Below, piece after piece: positions 33,710 to 42,570 of a stretch of 49,846 bases of DNA. The stretch covers positions 1 to 49,846 of the forward strand of contig DASXTC010000063.1 in assembly GCA_036505635.1 (NCBI GenBank), read 5' to 3'. The notes under the pieces are model-generated. The model was not told the origin of the DNA. It ran no database searches and was given only the letters and a program-made list of their open reading frames with translations. Numbering within the stretch: the first letter of the stretch is position 1; each line of letters opens with the position of its first letter. A program made the translations under genes and the position numbers. The DNA comes from DASXTC01 sp036505635 (GTDB lineage: Bacteria; Acidobacteriota; Polarisedimenticolia; JACPZX01; DASXTC01).

Positions 33710-36045
33710 GAGCGCGGCTCGACCTGACGGGGCTTCTCCTGCTCGCGGGAGCCTGGGGTTTTCTCGATGGATTTTTCGTGGCGCCCCGTCCCGGGTTCTT
33801 CTGGCCGATCCTCATCGCGGGGATCGCCTGCCTGGTCCTGGACCGGCGGGCCGCGGGCAAGGTGCCTGCGGATGAGGGCCGATACGGCTCGGGCGCCGCA
33901 CGGGCCCTGATGATCACCGGCCTCCATCTCGGGATGCAGGCGGCGCTGCCACGGCTCCTGGCCCACCTGCATCGGATTGAAGGCGCCGGAGGCGCCGCCG
34001 CCGCGCTCCTGGGGCTTGCCGGGATTCCGAGCGGGGTCGATGCCGAGGGGAACCTCCTCGTGGGGACGGCGGCTGGAACCACGGGGATCGCGCTGACGTG
34101 GGAGCTCGCGGGCCTACCGATGATCCTGCGCCTGCTCGCCGCCGTGTGGGTGGCGGGAGGATGGAGAGGGCTTCCGCGCAACGCCACGGCGATCGCCGCC
34201 GCGGCGGGTCTGAGGGTGCTCGTCCTGGTGGCGGCTCTCGCGGGCGGGGCCCGCGTCTCGCTCGCCTACGAGCCGGCCGTGACGCTCCTTAGCTTCGTGC
34301 CGGCCCTCTTCCTGATCCGGATTCCGAGGGGCCCTGCGGAGCCCTTGGCGGCGAGCGCCATCCCTCGTGCTGCGACTGTCGTGCTGGTGGGGGCCGCTGG
34401 CCTCTGCGCGGGGCTCTTCGCGGGCTGGCGGGACCCGGGGACCGCCGGCGAGGGACGCGTCCTCATCGACGAGAGCCGCAGCGACTGGGAGTGGACCGCG
34501 CCCCCCTTCGACCATGCCCGCTACGGTCGGAGGAGTCTGTACAGCTACAGCCTCTGGCGCGCGTGGATCGAGCTTCACTACCCGACGCGCGTGCTCGACA
34601 GCCCACCGTCCGATAAGGATCTGGGAGGGGCCGACGTGCTGATCATCAAGACACCGACCTCCCCCTACGACGCCGGAACGATCGCCCGCATCGAGAGGTT
34701 CGTGCGGGAGGGGGGCGGGCTCTACCTGATAGGGGATCATACCAACCTCTATGGCATGTCCACGGTCCTCAACGCCGTCGCCGCTCCCTACGGTCTGGCC
34801 TTCGAGCACGACGACACCTTCCCGCTGGATCACGAGGGGTATGACATCTTCGAGCCGGAATGGCTGGCTCCTCATCCCGTCCTGCGCGGCGTCGAGTCGT
34901 ATCCATTCGAGACCTCCTGCACCTCGCGGGTCCCCTGGACCGCCGAGCACCTGATGGTGGGCCGCAGGCTGGGCGCCGAGATGGTCGACTACGGCCACGT
35001 GAATTTCTTCGGAGACATCAAGCTGGAAGCCTCCGAGCGGTTCGGCCTTTTCGTCCAGGCCGCGCTCCTGCGGCACGGGCGGGGGCGGGTGGCGGTCTTC
35101 TCGGACAGCACGAACTTCTCCAGCTTCTCGATGCTGTGGCCGGGCCGCCGGCGTCTCACACTGAATATCCTCGACTGGCTCAACAGGGACGAGCGGCGCG
35201 AGAGCCACCGGTTCGTCCCCTTCGGGCTGCTCGCGGTTTCGATCGCGGCGGCGTCCGCGGGGGCCCGGTTGCTCGCCCGGGCGAGCCTGCTTCTGCGGGC
35301 CGCGTCCTTGTGGGCCGGGGTGATCGCCTTCGCGCTCTCGGCCCACGCGTCCTCGGCCGCATCGGCCCGCGCCATGGGGACGCCGCCGCCGCGCGCGGCC
35401 TGGCGCAGCGCGGCGTTCGATGTCTCTCTGGGAGAATTGGCCCTGGAGAAGGCCTCACCCATCCTGTCGCGCGACGCCGGTGGCTCGTGGCGGCGATTCA
35501 ACGCCTTCTTCATCAACGCCGCGCGTTCGAACATCTGGCCGGTGGTCACCCAGGACCTGGTCGCCGCGCTCGGGAGCCACCACATCGTGATCCTGGTCAA
35601 TCCCTCGCGCAGGCCGTCGGTCGCACAGGTCGAGGCGCTGGGAGCCTTCGTTCGCGGAGGCGGGAGGCTTCTCGTGATCGACACCATCCTCAATGCGCGG
35701 TCCACCGCGGCCGAGATCCTCGCTCCCTTCGGCCTGGCCCCGGCGCTTGATCTCGTCCCGGTCGCCGATGGAGGTGCCGGCGCTATGGCGCCGGCGATGA
35801 GGGCAAGTGGCGCCGAGGGGGTCGGGAGGCGGCTGACCCCCGGCGGCGGCACGGCCCTCTGGCGCGACGCCGGAGGCGGCAGGGTCGTGTTCTTTTCGGA
35901 CAGCGCCCTCTTCAGCGATTGGAGCTTCGGCGGGGTCTACACGACCCCCACGCGGGGGCAGGAGGAGATCTACCAGGCGCAGGAGGAGGTGATCCGGATC
36001 CTCCTGGAGCCCCGGGTCGAAGAGAAGGGGCATGATCGAGATTGA
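33706..36045 (+). CDS. Large membrane protein with DUF4350/GldG-like domains (paralogue 2)
   Basis: 779 aa from GTG 33706. It shares the layout of the preceding protein. The N-terminal membrane part contains IPSGVDAEGNLLVG, LTWELAGLPMILRLLAAVWVAGGWRGLPRN and GLRVLVLVAAL (~107-178), which reads like an exosortase core (EGN..., CSGLRSLL..., NxLRV) with the Cys and Asn lost and the Arg kept. Then follow a membrane helix, a DUF4350-like domain (VLIIKTPTSPYDAGTI, GDHTNLYG ~344, VAVFSDSTNFSSFSML ~467), two helices and a second domain (HHIVILVNPSRRPSVAQVEAL, VVFFSDSALFSDWSF). Duplication within the operon is likely. It overlaps the ABC ATPase by 14 bp. Confidence 0.7.
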   Translation: MRARLDLTGLLLLAGAWGFLDGFFVAPRPGFFWPILIAGIACLVLDRRAAGKVPADEGRYGSGAARALMITGLHLGMQAALPRLLAHLHRIEGAGGAAAALLGLAGIPSGVDAEGNLLVGTAAGTTGIALTWELAGLPMILRLLAAVWVAGGWRGLPRNATAIAAAAGLRVLVLVAALAGGARVSLAYEPAVTLLSFVPALFLIRIPRGPAEPLAASAIPRAATVVLVGAAGLCAGLFAGWRDPGTAGEGRVLIDESRSDWEWTAPPFDHARYGRRSLYSYSLWRAWIELHYPTRVLDSPPSDKDLGGADVLIIKTPTSPYDAGTIARIERFVREGGGLYLIGDHTNLYGMSTVLNAVAAPYGLAFEHDDTFPLDHEGYDIFEPEWLAPHPVLRGVESYPFETSCTSRVPWTAEHLMVGRRLGAEMVDYGHVNFFGDIKLEASERFGLFVQAALLRHGRGRVAVFSDSTNFSSFSMLWPGRRRLTLNILDWLNRDERRESHRFVPFGLLAVSIAAASAGARLLARASLLLRAASLWAGVIAFALSAHASSAASARAMGTPPPRAAWRSAAFDVSLGELALEKASPILSRDAGGSWRRFNAFFINAARSNIWPVVTQDLVAALGSHHIVILVNPSRRPSVAQVEALGAFVRGGGRLLVIDTILNARSTAAEILAPFGLAPALDLVPVADGGAGAMAPAMRASGAEGVGRRLTPGGGTALWRDAGGGRVVFFSDSALFSDWSFGGVYTTPTRGQEEIYQAQEEVIRILLEPRVEEKGHDRD

Positions 36046-36976
36046 CGATCTGGGCCGATCGTTCGACCTTCCGGGGCGGGCGCCCGTGCGGGCGCTCGAT
36101 GGCGTGAGCTTTACCGTCGGGCGGGGCGCCGTGACCGGAGTGCTCGGTCCCAACGGCGCCGGCAAGACCACCCTCTTCCGGATCCTGGCCGGCCTCCTCC
36201 GGCCCACGTCGGGCAGCGCGAGGATCGCGGGCCACGACGTCGCGACCCGGTCCCTGGAGGCGCGCGAGAGGATCGGCCTGCTGACGGAGGAGCCGGGGCT
36301 CCCGGACCGTCTCACACCGCTCCGGCACGTCGCGTTTCATGTCGGGCTCAGGGGCACGCCTCGCGACGAGGCCGCGGCGCGAGCCCGCGCGGCGCTCGAG
36401 GAGCTGGGGCTCGCGGCGTCCCTGGAGACTCCGATCGGGCGCCTGTCGAAAGGAAACCGCCTGAAGGTCGCCCTCGCGCGGGCCATCGCCCATGAGCCGG
36501 AGGTGCTCCTGCTCGACGAGCCGACCGCGAACCTCGACATCGAGACATCGATCCGCGTCGGGGAACTGATCCGGACGCGGTCTCGCCGCGGCGCCGCCGT
36601 TCTCATGGCGACGCACGACCCGCACGAGGCCGCGAGGCTCTGCGACGACATCGTGGTGCTGGCGACCGGACGAGTGGTGGTGCGTGGATCCCCGACGGAG
36701 CTGGCTGGAACCGGAACCCCGGGAAGGAGCCTGGAGGTCCGGCTCTCGGGTCCGGCGCAGGCCGCGGCCCGTGGAGTGAGGCTCCTCCCATGGGTCGCGT
36801 CGGCGCGGGCGGAGGGAGAGCGGCTCGCGATCCAGACGGTCGCCGGCGATCTTCCGGTGAGCGCGCTGGCGGACGTGACCGTGGTCGCGGCGCCGCTGGC
36901 GATCCTGGAGTTCACGCCGTCGAGGATCTCCCTGGAGCAGATCTATCTCTCCTTGAGGAAGGATGCGATGGAGTGA
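36032..36976 (+). CDS. ABC transporter ATP-binding protein
   Basis: 314 aa. Walker A GPNGAGKTT (~39-47), signature LSKGNRLKVALARA, which differs from LSGGQ but is common in DrrA/NatA-type ATPases, Walker B VLLLDEPTANLD and the switch His in MATHDPHEA are all present, so it should hydrolyse ATP. A ~90-aa C-terminal extension (SLEVRLSGPAQAAARGV...SLEQIYLSL) is typical of this exporter class. The ATG lies 14 bp inside the preceding membrane protein gene and the stop overlaps the permease by GTGA. It probably powers export or remodelling linked to the two DUF4350-like proteins and the Cys-array proteins (inference). Confidence 0.9.
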   Translation: MIEIDDLGRSFDLPGRAPVRALDGVSFTVGRGAVTGVLGPNGAGKTTLFRILAGLLRPTSGSARIAGHDVATRSLEARERIGLLTEEPGLPDRLTPLRHVAFHVGLRGTPRDEAAARARAALEELGLAASLETPIGRLSKGNRLKVALARAIAHEPEVLLLDEPTANLDIETSIRVGELIRTRSRRGAAVLMATHDPHEAARLCDDIVVLATGRVVVRGSPTELAGTGTPGRSLEVRLSGPAQAAARGVRLLPWVASARAEGERLAIQTVAGDLPVSALADVTVVAAPLAILEFTPSRISLEQIYLSLRKDAME

Positions 36977-37686
36977 GGAGGGATCGGGCCTCCTGCATCG
37001 CCTCGGAGCTGCTCGCGGATCTCTCCAGCCGCCCCGCACAGGTCCTCCTTCTGGGGTTCTGCTCGCTCCTCTATCCCGCGCTCATGGGGATGGCGGATGG
37101 CGGGATCTCCCACGTGCCGGGCCTCGCGGCGGACGGTCTCGGTCTGCGTCACTCCATGGTGACGGCGATGCTGGGACCGGCGTCGATGGTCCTGGTCATC
37201 GTGACAGAGCTTCTCTTCCCGAGGAAGCTCAGACGCGAGCTGGAGCCGTTCCTGGCGGCCCCGGTCACCAGCTCCGAGATCGTTCTGGGGTGGGCGCTCG
37301 TGCCGGCGGCCGCGGCAACGCTTTATGTCGTGGCCGCCTTTCCGCTCTGCGAGCTCGGGTTCGGAGTCATCTCCCGATCGCCTCTCACGCACCTGGGGGC
37401 GGATGTCATCGCGTTCACTCTCTCCACCGCGGTCTCGACGGTCTGGGTCCTGGCCGGAAGCCTCGACGCGCTCTTCAAGGCGGCCGGCCCGGCTGAGTTC
37501 ACTCTGAGGATGATTCCGGCGTGGATCCTCCTTCTCGCGATCGAGGGGGCCCGGCAGTCCCTGCGGTTCCTGGGTTACCCGCGGGCGGCCGCCGCGGCGC
37601 TCTTCGCCGGGCTCATCCTCGGTCTCTGCGCGCTGGCTCTGGTCGCCCGCCGTCTGGATCGCGAGGACCTCATTCAGAGGATCTGA
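36973..37686 (+). CDS. ABC transporter permease
   Basis: 237 aa from GTG 36973, overlapping the ATPase stop by GTGA. About six membrane helices: VLLLGFCSLLYPALMGM, GPASMVLVIVTELL, a loop with PRKLRRELEPFLAAPVTSSEIVLGW, AAAATLYVVAAFPL, AFTLSTAVSTVWVLAGSL, IPAWILLLAIEGA and AAALFAGLILGLCALALVA. The loop KLRRELEPFLAAPVTSSEI is the coupling segment seen in ABC-2/CcmB-like permeases. It is the last gene of the Cys-pentad operon; aroK follows with its own promoter. Substrate unknown. Confidence 0.8.
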   Translation: MRRDRASCIASELLADLSSRPAQVLLLGFCSLLYPALMGMADGGISHVPGLAADGLGLRHSMVTAMLGPASMVLVIVTELLFPRKLRRELEPFLAAPVTSSEIVLGWALVPAAAATLYVVAAFPLCELGFGVISRSPLTHLGADVIAFTLSTAVSTVWVLAGSLDALFKAAGPAEFTLRMIPAWILLLAIEGARQSLRFLGYPRAAAAALFAGLILGLCALALVARRLDREDLIQRI

Positions 37687-37699
37687 GAGGACCCCCGCG

Positions 37700-37729
37700 T
37701 TGAATCTCATCGGATTTGGAGGCTATCCT
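37700..37729 (+). promoter_or_regulatory. Promoter of aroK, apparently leaderless
   Basis: TTGAAT (37700-37705), 18 bp, TATCCT (37724-37729). The ATG at 37736 follows after 6 bases. The in-frame TTG at 37700 is therefore better explained as the -35 box than as a start codon. Confidence 0.45.
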
Positions 37730-37735
37730 GACTTC

Positions 37736-38251
37736 ATGGAGAAGGGACGGCGCGGGCGCGTCTACCTCGTGGGTTTCATGGGTTCGGGGAAGAGCTCGGT
37801 GGGGGGCCATCTGGCCCGGGATCTGGGATACCGCTTCGTCGATCTGGACCAGGAGATCGAGAGAAGGCGCGGGCTGACCGTCGCGGAGATCTTCGAGCAG
37901 GACGGCGAGGAAGAGTTCAGACGTCTGGAGGCGATCGCACTGCGCGAGACGGGCCCCATGCACGAGGTGGTCGTGGCCACCGGTGGCGGCACGCTGACGC
38001 GGTGGGAGAACCGCGAGTTCATCCAGCGTTCAGGGGTCAGCGTCTGGCTCGACGCTCCCCTCGAGACGATGCTGGAGCGGTGCCGCGATGGGGTGAGGCG
38101 TCCACTGCTGGCCTCGCGCGAGCGGATGTCGGCCCTCCTGCGGGAACGGATCGGCGGCTACCGGAGCGCCGACCTGCACGTCGACGCCTCAGGTCCGCTC
38201 CCCGAGGAGATCGCCCGCCGGGTCGCCGCCCGACTCGGCTCGCTGCTCTGA
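37736..38251 (+). CDS. aroK: Shikimate kinase
   Basis: 171 aa from ATG 37736. VYLVGFMGSGKSSVG is the Walker A loop, followed by the shikimate-binding FVDLDQEIERRRGLTVAEIFEQDGEEEFRRLE, ATGGGT and the lid RPLLASRERMSALLRER. It phosphorylates shikimate at O-3 in aromatic amino-acid synthesis. An earlier in-frame TTG at 37700 would add 12 residues with no family similarity. No other shikimate genes are nearby. Length matches the family. Confidence 0.93.
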   Translation: MEKGRRGRVYLVGFMGSGKSSVGGHLARDLGYRFVDLDQEIERRRGLTVAEIFEQDGEEEFRRLEAIALRETGPMHEVVVATGGGTLTRWENREFIQRSGVSVWLDAPLETMLERCRDGVRRPLLASRERMSALLRERIGGYRSADLHVDASGPLPEEIARRVAARLGSLL

Positions 38252-38279
38252 CAGGCCGCCGGTGTTCCGCGGCCGGGTG

Positions 38280-38309
38280 TTGCCCGAAGGTGGGCCGCGG
38301 ACGTAGATT
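38280..38309 (+). promoter_or_regulatory. Promoter of the phosphoesterase gene, apparently leaderless
   Basis: TTGCCC (38280-38285), 18 bp, TAGATT (38304-38309). The ATG at 38318 lies 8 bases after the -10 box, with no Shine-Dalgarno between. The -10 hexamer is the same as that before the MgtC-like gene. Confidence 0.5.
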
Positions 38310-38317
38310 GACAGCCG

Positions 38318-39055
38318 ATGAGGTATCTGATCCTGAGCGATCTCCACGCCAACCTCGAGGCGGTCAGCCGCGTCATCGAGGACGCGCGCGCCCGCGGGTT
38401 CGACCGGGTCGCCGTCCTGGGGGACATCGTGGGATACGGTGCCAACCCGAACGAGGTCATCGATCTCGTGCGGGAGCTGCGCCCCGACGCCATGGTGCGT
38501 GGTAATCACGACAAGGCGGCCTGTGGCATCACCAATGGGGAGACGTTCAACGACGTCGCACGCACCGCGGTGCTCTGGACCCGGCGGGCTCTCTCTCCGG
38601 CCAACCTCGAATACCTGAAGAGCCTGCCTGCCGGGCCCGTCGACCCGGGTGGCTTCCTGATCGCCCACGGCAGCCCCCTGGACGAGGAGGACTACATCCT
38701 CGGCGAGCTCGACGCCTCCGGGGCGCTCGACAACGTGGATTTCGAGCTGGCCTTCTTCGGGCACAGCCACTTCGCCTGCTACTTCATGTCCTCGGGCGGG
38801 CGACCCCGCCTGCGGATGGTGGGAGGAGACGAGCACCTCATGAAGCTGGAGCCGGGTGCGCGGTATCTGATCAACTCCGGTTCGATCGGCCAGCCGCGCG
38901 ACCACAACCCGAAGGCGTCCTACGCCATCTTCGACGCGGAGGCGCGCACCGTGGAGGTGCGGCGCGTGGCCTACGACGTGAAGGGGGCGCAGGCGCGCAT
39001 CGAGGCGGCGGGGCTTCCCGCGGTCCTCGCCCAACGGCTGGCGCTGGGGGTCTGA
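38318..39055 (+). CDS. Calcineurin-like metallophosphoesterase (YfcE-like)
   Basis: 245 aa. The metal-binding motifs are complete and in order: LILSDLHANLEA (D-x-H), VLGDIVGYGANP (GD), VRGNHDKAACG (GNHD), LIAHGSP (H) and FFGHSHFA (GHxH). The C-terminal part ends NSGSIGQPRDHNPKASYAIFD, typical of this family of cytoplasmic phosphodiesterases. Substrate cannot be inferred. It is a single-gene unit with its own promoter. Confidence 0.9.
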   Translation: MRYLILSDLHANLEAVSRVIEDARARGFDRVAVLGDIVGYGANPNEVIDLVRELRPDAMVRGNHDKAACGITNGETFNDVARTAVLWTRRALSPANLEYLKSLPAGPVDPGGFLIAHGSPLDEEDYILGELDASGALDNVDFELAFFGHSHFACYFMSSGGRPRLRMVGGDEHLMKLEPGARYLINSGSIGQPRDHNPKASYAIFDAEARTVEVRRVAYDVKGAQARIEAAGLPAVLAQRLALGV

Positions 39056-39085
39056 GATCTCCTCCGCGTCCCGAGATCAAGGATC

Positions 39086-39218
39086 GCCGGGGGAATCCTT
39101 CGTCAGGCACGGCTCGCGCTCGCCCGGCTTCGCGCTCACCTCCATTCCGCTCGGCCACGCGCCCCCGGGGCGCGTGACGGCCTCGCGTCATAGGGCCTTT
39201 CGAAGGATTCCCCCCGGC
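39086..39218. repeat. Imperfect palindromic repeat (133 bp) between genes
   Basis: GCCGGGGGAATCCTTCG (39086-39102) is repeated inverted as CGAAGGATTCCCCCCGGC (39201-39218), and the centre is a perfect CACGCGCCCC/GGGGCGCGTG hairpin near 39153-39173. The arms in between match only loosely. It is a miniature inverted-repeat element or a structured RNA; it is unlike the fold-back repeat at the window ends. The remainder of 39056-39325 holds no convincing gene, and it follows the phosphoesterase stop by about 30 bp. Confidence 0.6.
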
Positions 39219-39325
39219 TCCGTGTCTCGAGAATGGATCGGGCGATCGACCTCGCTCAAGAGGGCCCTCGGGTGGGGTTCCCTCGTTCCGCCTCTGAAAA
39301 CCGCCTCTAAGGATCGGACACACTC

Positions 39326-40555
39326 CTATCCGGCCCACCACCAGTTGGCGAAGAGCGCCATCAGCAGGCCGCCCAGCGTCGCGCCGATGAACGCGTAGAG
39401 CACGGGGAAGCGGCGGCGCCCTTCGCTCCAGGCGAGGCCGATCATCACGAAGGCGGGGAAGATCGTCAGGGAGAGACGGCCGAAAGACCAGAGCGTCGAG
39501 CAGAGAGGCATCACCACACCGAGGATGGCGTAGAGGGCCATGGAGCCCCGCAGCCGGCGCACCACGAAGGGGAGCATCAGGATAAACGCGATCGCGATCC
39601 CCAGCTCGAGCGTGGAACCGTGCGCGCCATGGGCGGTGGGAGTGGACTCCCACCAGCGCGTGAAGGCGCGCCACGGTCCCGAGAGCCCCCCGCGCCACCG
39701 GGACTGCCGGTGCGCGAACGCGAGCGGGTCGCCGAAGGCGCGCCAGCAATAGATCATGAAGAGCCCGAGCGCGGACGGGATCGCAAGTGTCCAGAGGAGC
39801 GCGAGGGCCGATGGTCTTGACTCTCGATCCCCCGCCGGCGTCAAGCGCCGCTGGTCCCACCACTCGAACGCGATCGGCGCCGCGAGGAGCAGGCCGAAGG
39901 GCCTCGTGACCGCCCCGAGAGCTCCGGCCAATCCCGCGGCGGCGAACCGGCCGCGGCGGGCGAAGTCAATCGCAGCGAGCGACAACATCAGGAAGAGCGA
40001 CTCGGCGTAGACCGCCGAAAGAAAGAGACTCATCGGGTGAACGAGCAGGGCCGCGCAGGCGGCCAGGCCCGCGACGCGACCCGCGCTTGCCCCACCGCCC
40101 GCTGCGCACGCGAGCCGGTAGAGCAGCACGAGCGCGCACCAGAGCGAGACGTTCGAGATGAGGATCCCCGCGGCGACGCCTCCCATCAGGGGGGAGAGGA
40201 CCCGGATCAGAATCGGGTAGAGCGGCAGGAATCCCGCCGGCGCCTCCGCCTCGTAGGGCACCGCCAGCCCCTCGAAACGGGACCGGACCTGAGGGCCCGC
40301 GTACCCTTCGGCCGCGATGAGGAGGTACCACTCGGAGTCCCACCTGGCCCAGATCTCCAGCGGCCGGGCCGCCGGCGCGTGGTAGACCAGGTTGCCTTTC
40401 TGAACGGCCAGCCCCGAGGGGATGAGCCAGGTCGAGAGGATCCCGACAATCAGCAGCGCCGCGCGGCTGGCGGCCAGCAGCATGGCGAGATCGGCGTAGG
40501 GCACGCGGGACCCTTCGCGCGCCTCCAGGCCGGGTGACTGGGCGGCATCGTGCAT
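39326..40555 (-). CDS. GT-C membrane mannosyltransferase, PIG-V-like
   Basis: 409 aa with about ten membrane helices. Motifs near the N-terminus match the PIG-V/GT-C group: IWARWDSEWYLLIAAEGY (acidic catalytic Asp in the first loop), AGFLPLYPILIRVLSPL, SAVYAESLFLMLSLAA and AVTRPFGLLLAAP. These enzymes transfer mannose or a related sugar from a polyprenyl phosphate donor outside the membrane. The ATG at 40555 is 9 bases after a -10 box and has no ribosome-binding site; a GTG 17 codons in is the alternative. It is alone on the minus strand between two plus-strand groups. Confidence 0.8.
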   Translation of the reverse strand: MHDAAQSPGLEAREGSRVPYADLAMLLAASRAALLIVGILSTWLIPSGLAVQKGNLVYHAPAARPLEIWARWDSEWYLLIAAEGYAGPQVRSRFEGLAVPYEAEAPAGFLPLYPILIRVLSPLMGGVAAGILISNVSLWCALVLLYRLACAAGGGASAGRVAGLAACAALLVHPMSLFLSAVYAESLFLMLSLAAIDFARRGRFAAAGLAGALGAVTRPFGLLLAAPIAFEWWDQRRLTPAGDRESRPSALALLWTLAIPSALGLFMIYCWRAFGDPLAFAHRQSRWRGGLSGPWRAFTRWWESTPTAHGAHGSTLELGIAIAFILMLPFVVRRLRGSMALYAILGVVMPLCSTLWSFGRLSLTIFPAFVMIGLAWSEGRRRFPVLYAFIGATLGGLLMALFANWWWAG

Positions 40556-40564
40556 CGACGCTGC

Positions 40565-40593
40565 AACCTACAAAGCGTGCCACTAAGTGTCAA
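40565..40593 (-). promoter_or_regulatory. Promoter of the glycosyltransferase gene, apparently leaderless
   Basis: Minus strand: perfect TTGACA (40588-40593), 17 bp, TAGGTT (40565-40570); the ATG at 40555 is 9 bases further. AAGTGTCA at 40585-40592 overlaps the -35 box and recurs at 40696-40703 in the pilB promoter. Confidence 0.6.
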
Positions 40594-40688
40594 CCACCTT
40601 CCAATGGCGGCGACCATCCATCGAATGAAGGGGTCGGCGGCGCGCCGCGCGGGCCGCAAGTCATTGCGCGAGTGAGGCTCAGCCAACC

Positions 40689-40716
40689 TTGACAAAAGTG
40701 TCACTCGGCATAAGTT
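40689..40716 (+). promoter_or_regulatory. Promoter of the pilBTCSR operon
   Basis: TTGACA (40689-40694), 16 bp, TAAGTT (40711-40716). The leader to pilB is about 120 nt and includes CCGCCG...CGGCGG, a small hairpin. AAGTGTCA (40696-40703) also occurs at the divergent promoter and may be a shared operator. Confidence 0.55.
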
Positions 40717-40845
40717 TCGCCACCGGTTTCACGACAAACACAAGTGCGGGTTGTCCGCCGATTCCGGCGGCGCGGTCCGACCCGCGGCATAGACATCCGC
40801 CGTCGGCAGCCCCACCGCCGGACCGGAACCACCCGAGAGGAGCGC

Positions 40846-42561
<1,716 letters not shown>

Positions 42562-42570
42562 GGGAGAGCT

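Noticed and set aside
37700..37735. TTG 37700 as the aroK start
   Set aside because: The 12 extra residues have no family match and the TTG coincides with a -35 box spaced 18 bp from TATCCT just before ATG 37736.
39174..39398. Small 74-codon plus-strand frame after the phosphoesterase
   Set aside because: It starts inside the palindromic repeat and runs into the glycosyltransferase gene in antisense; no coding signature.
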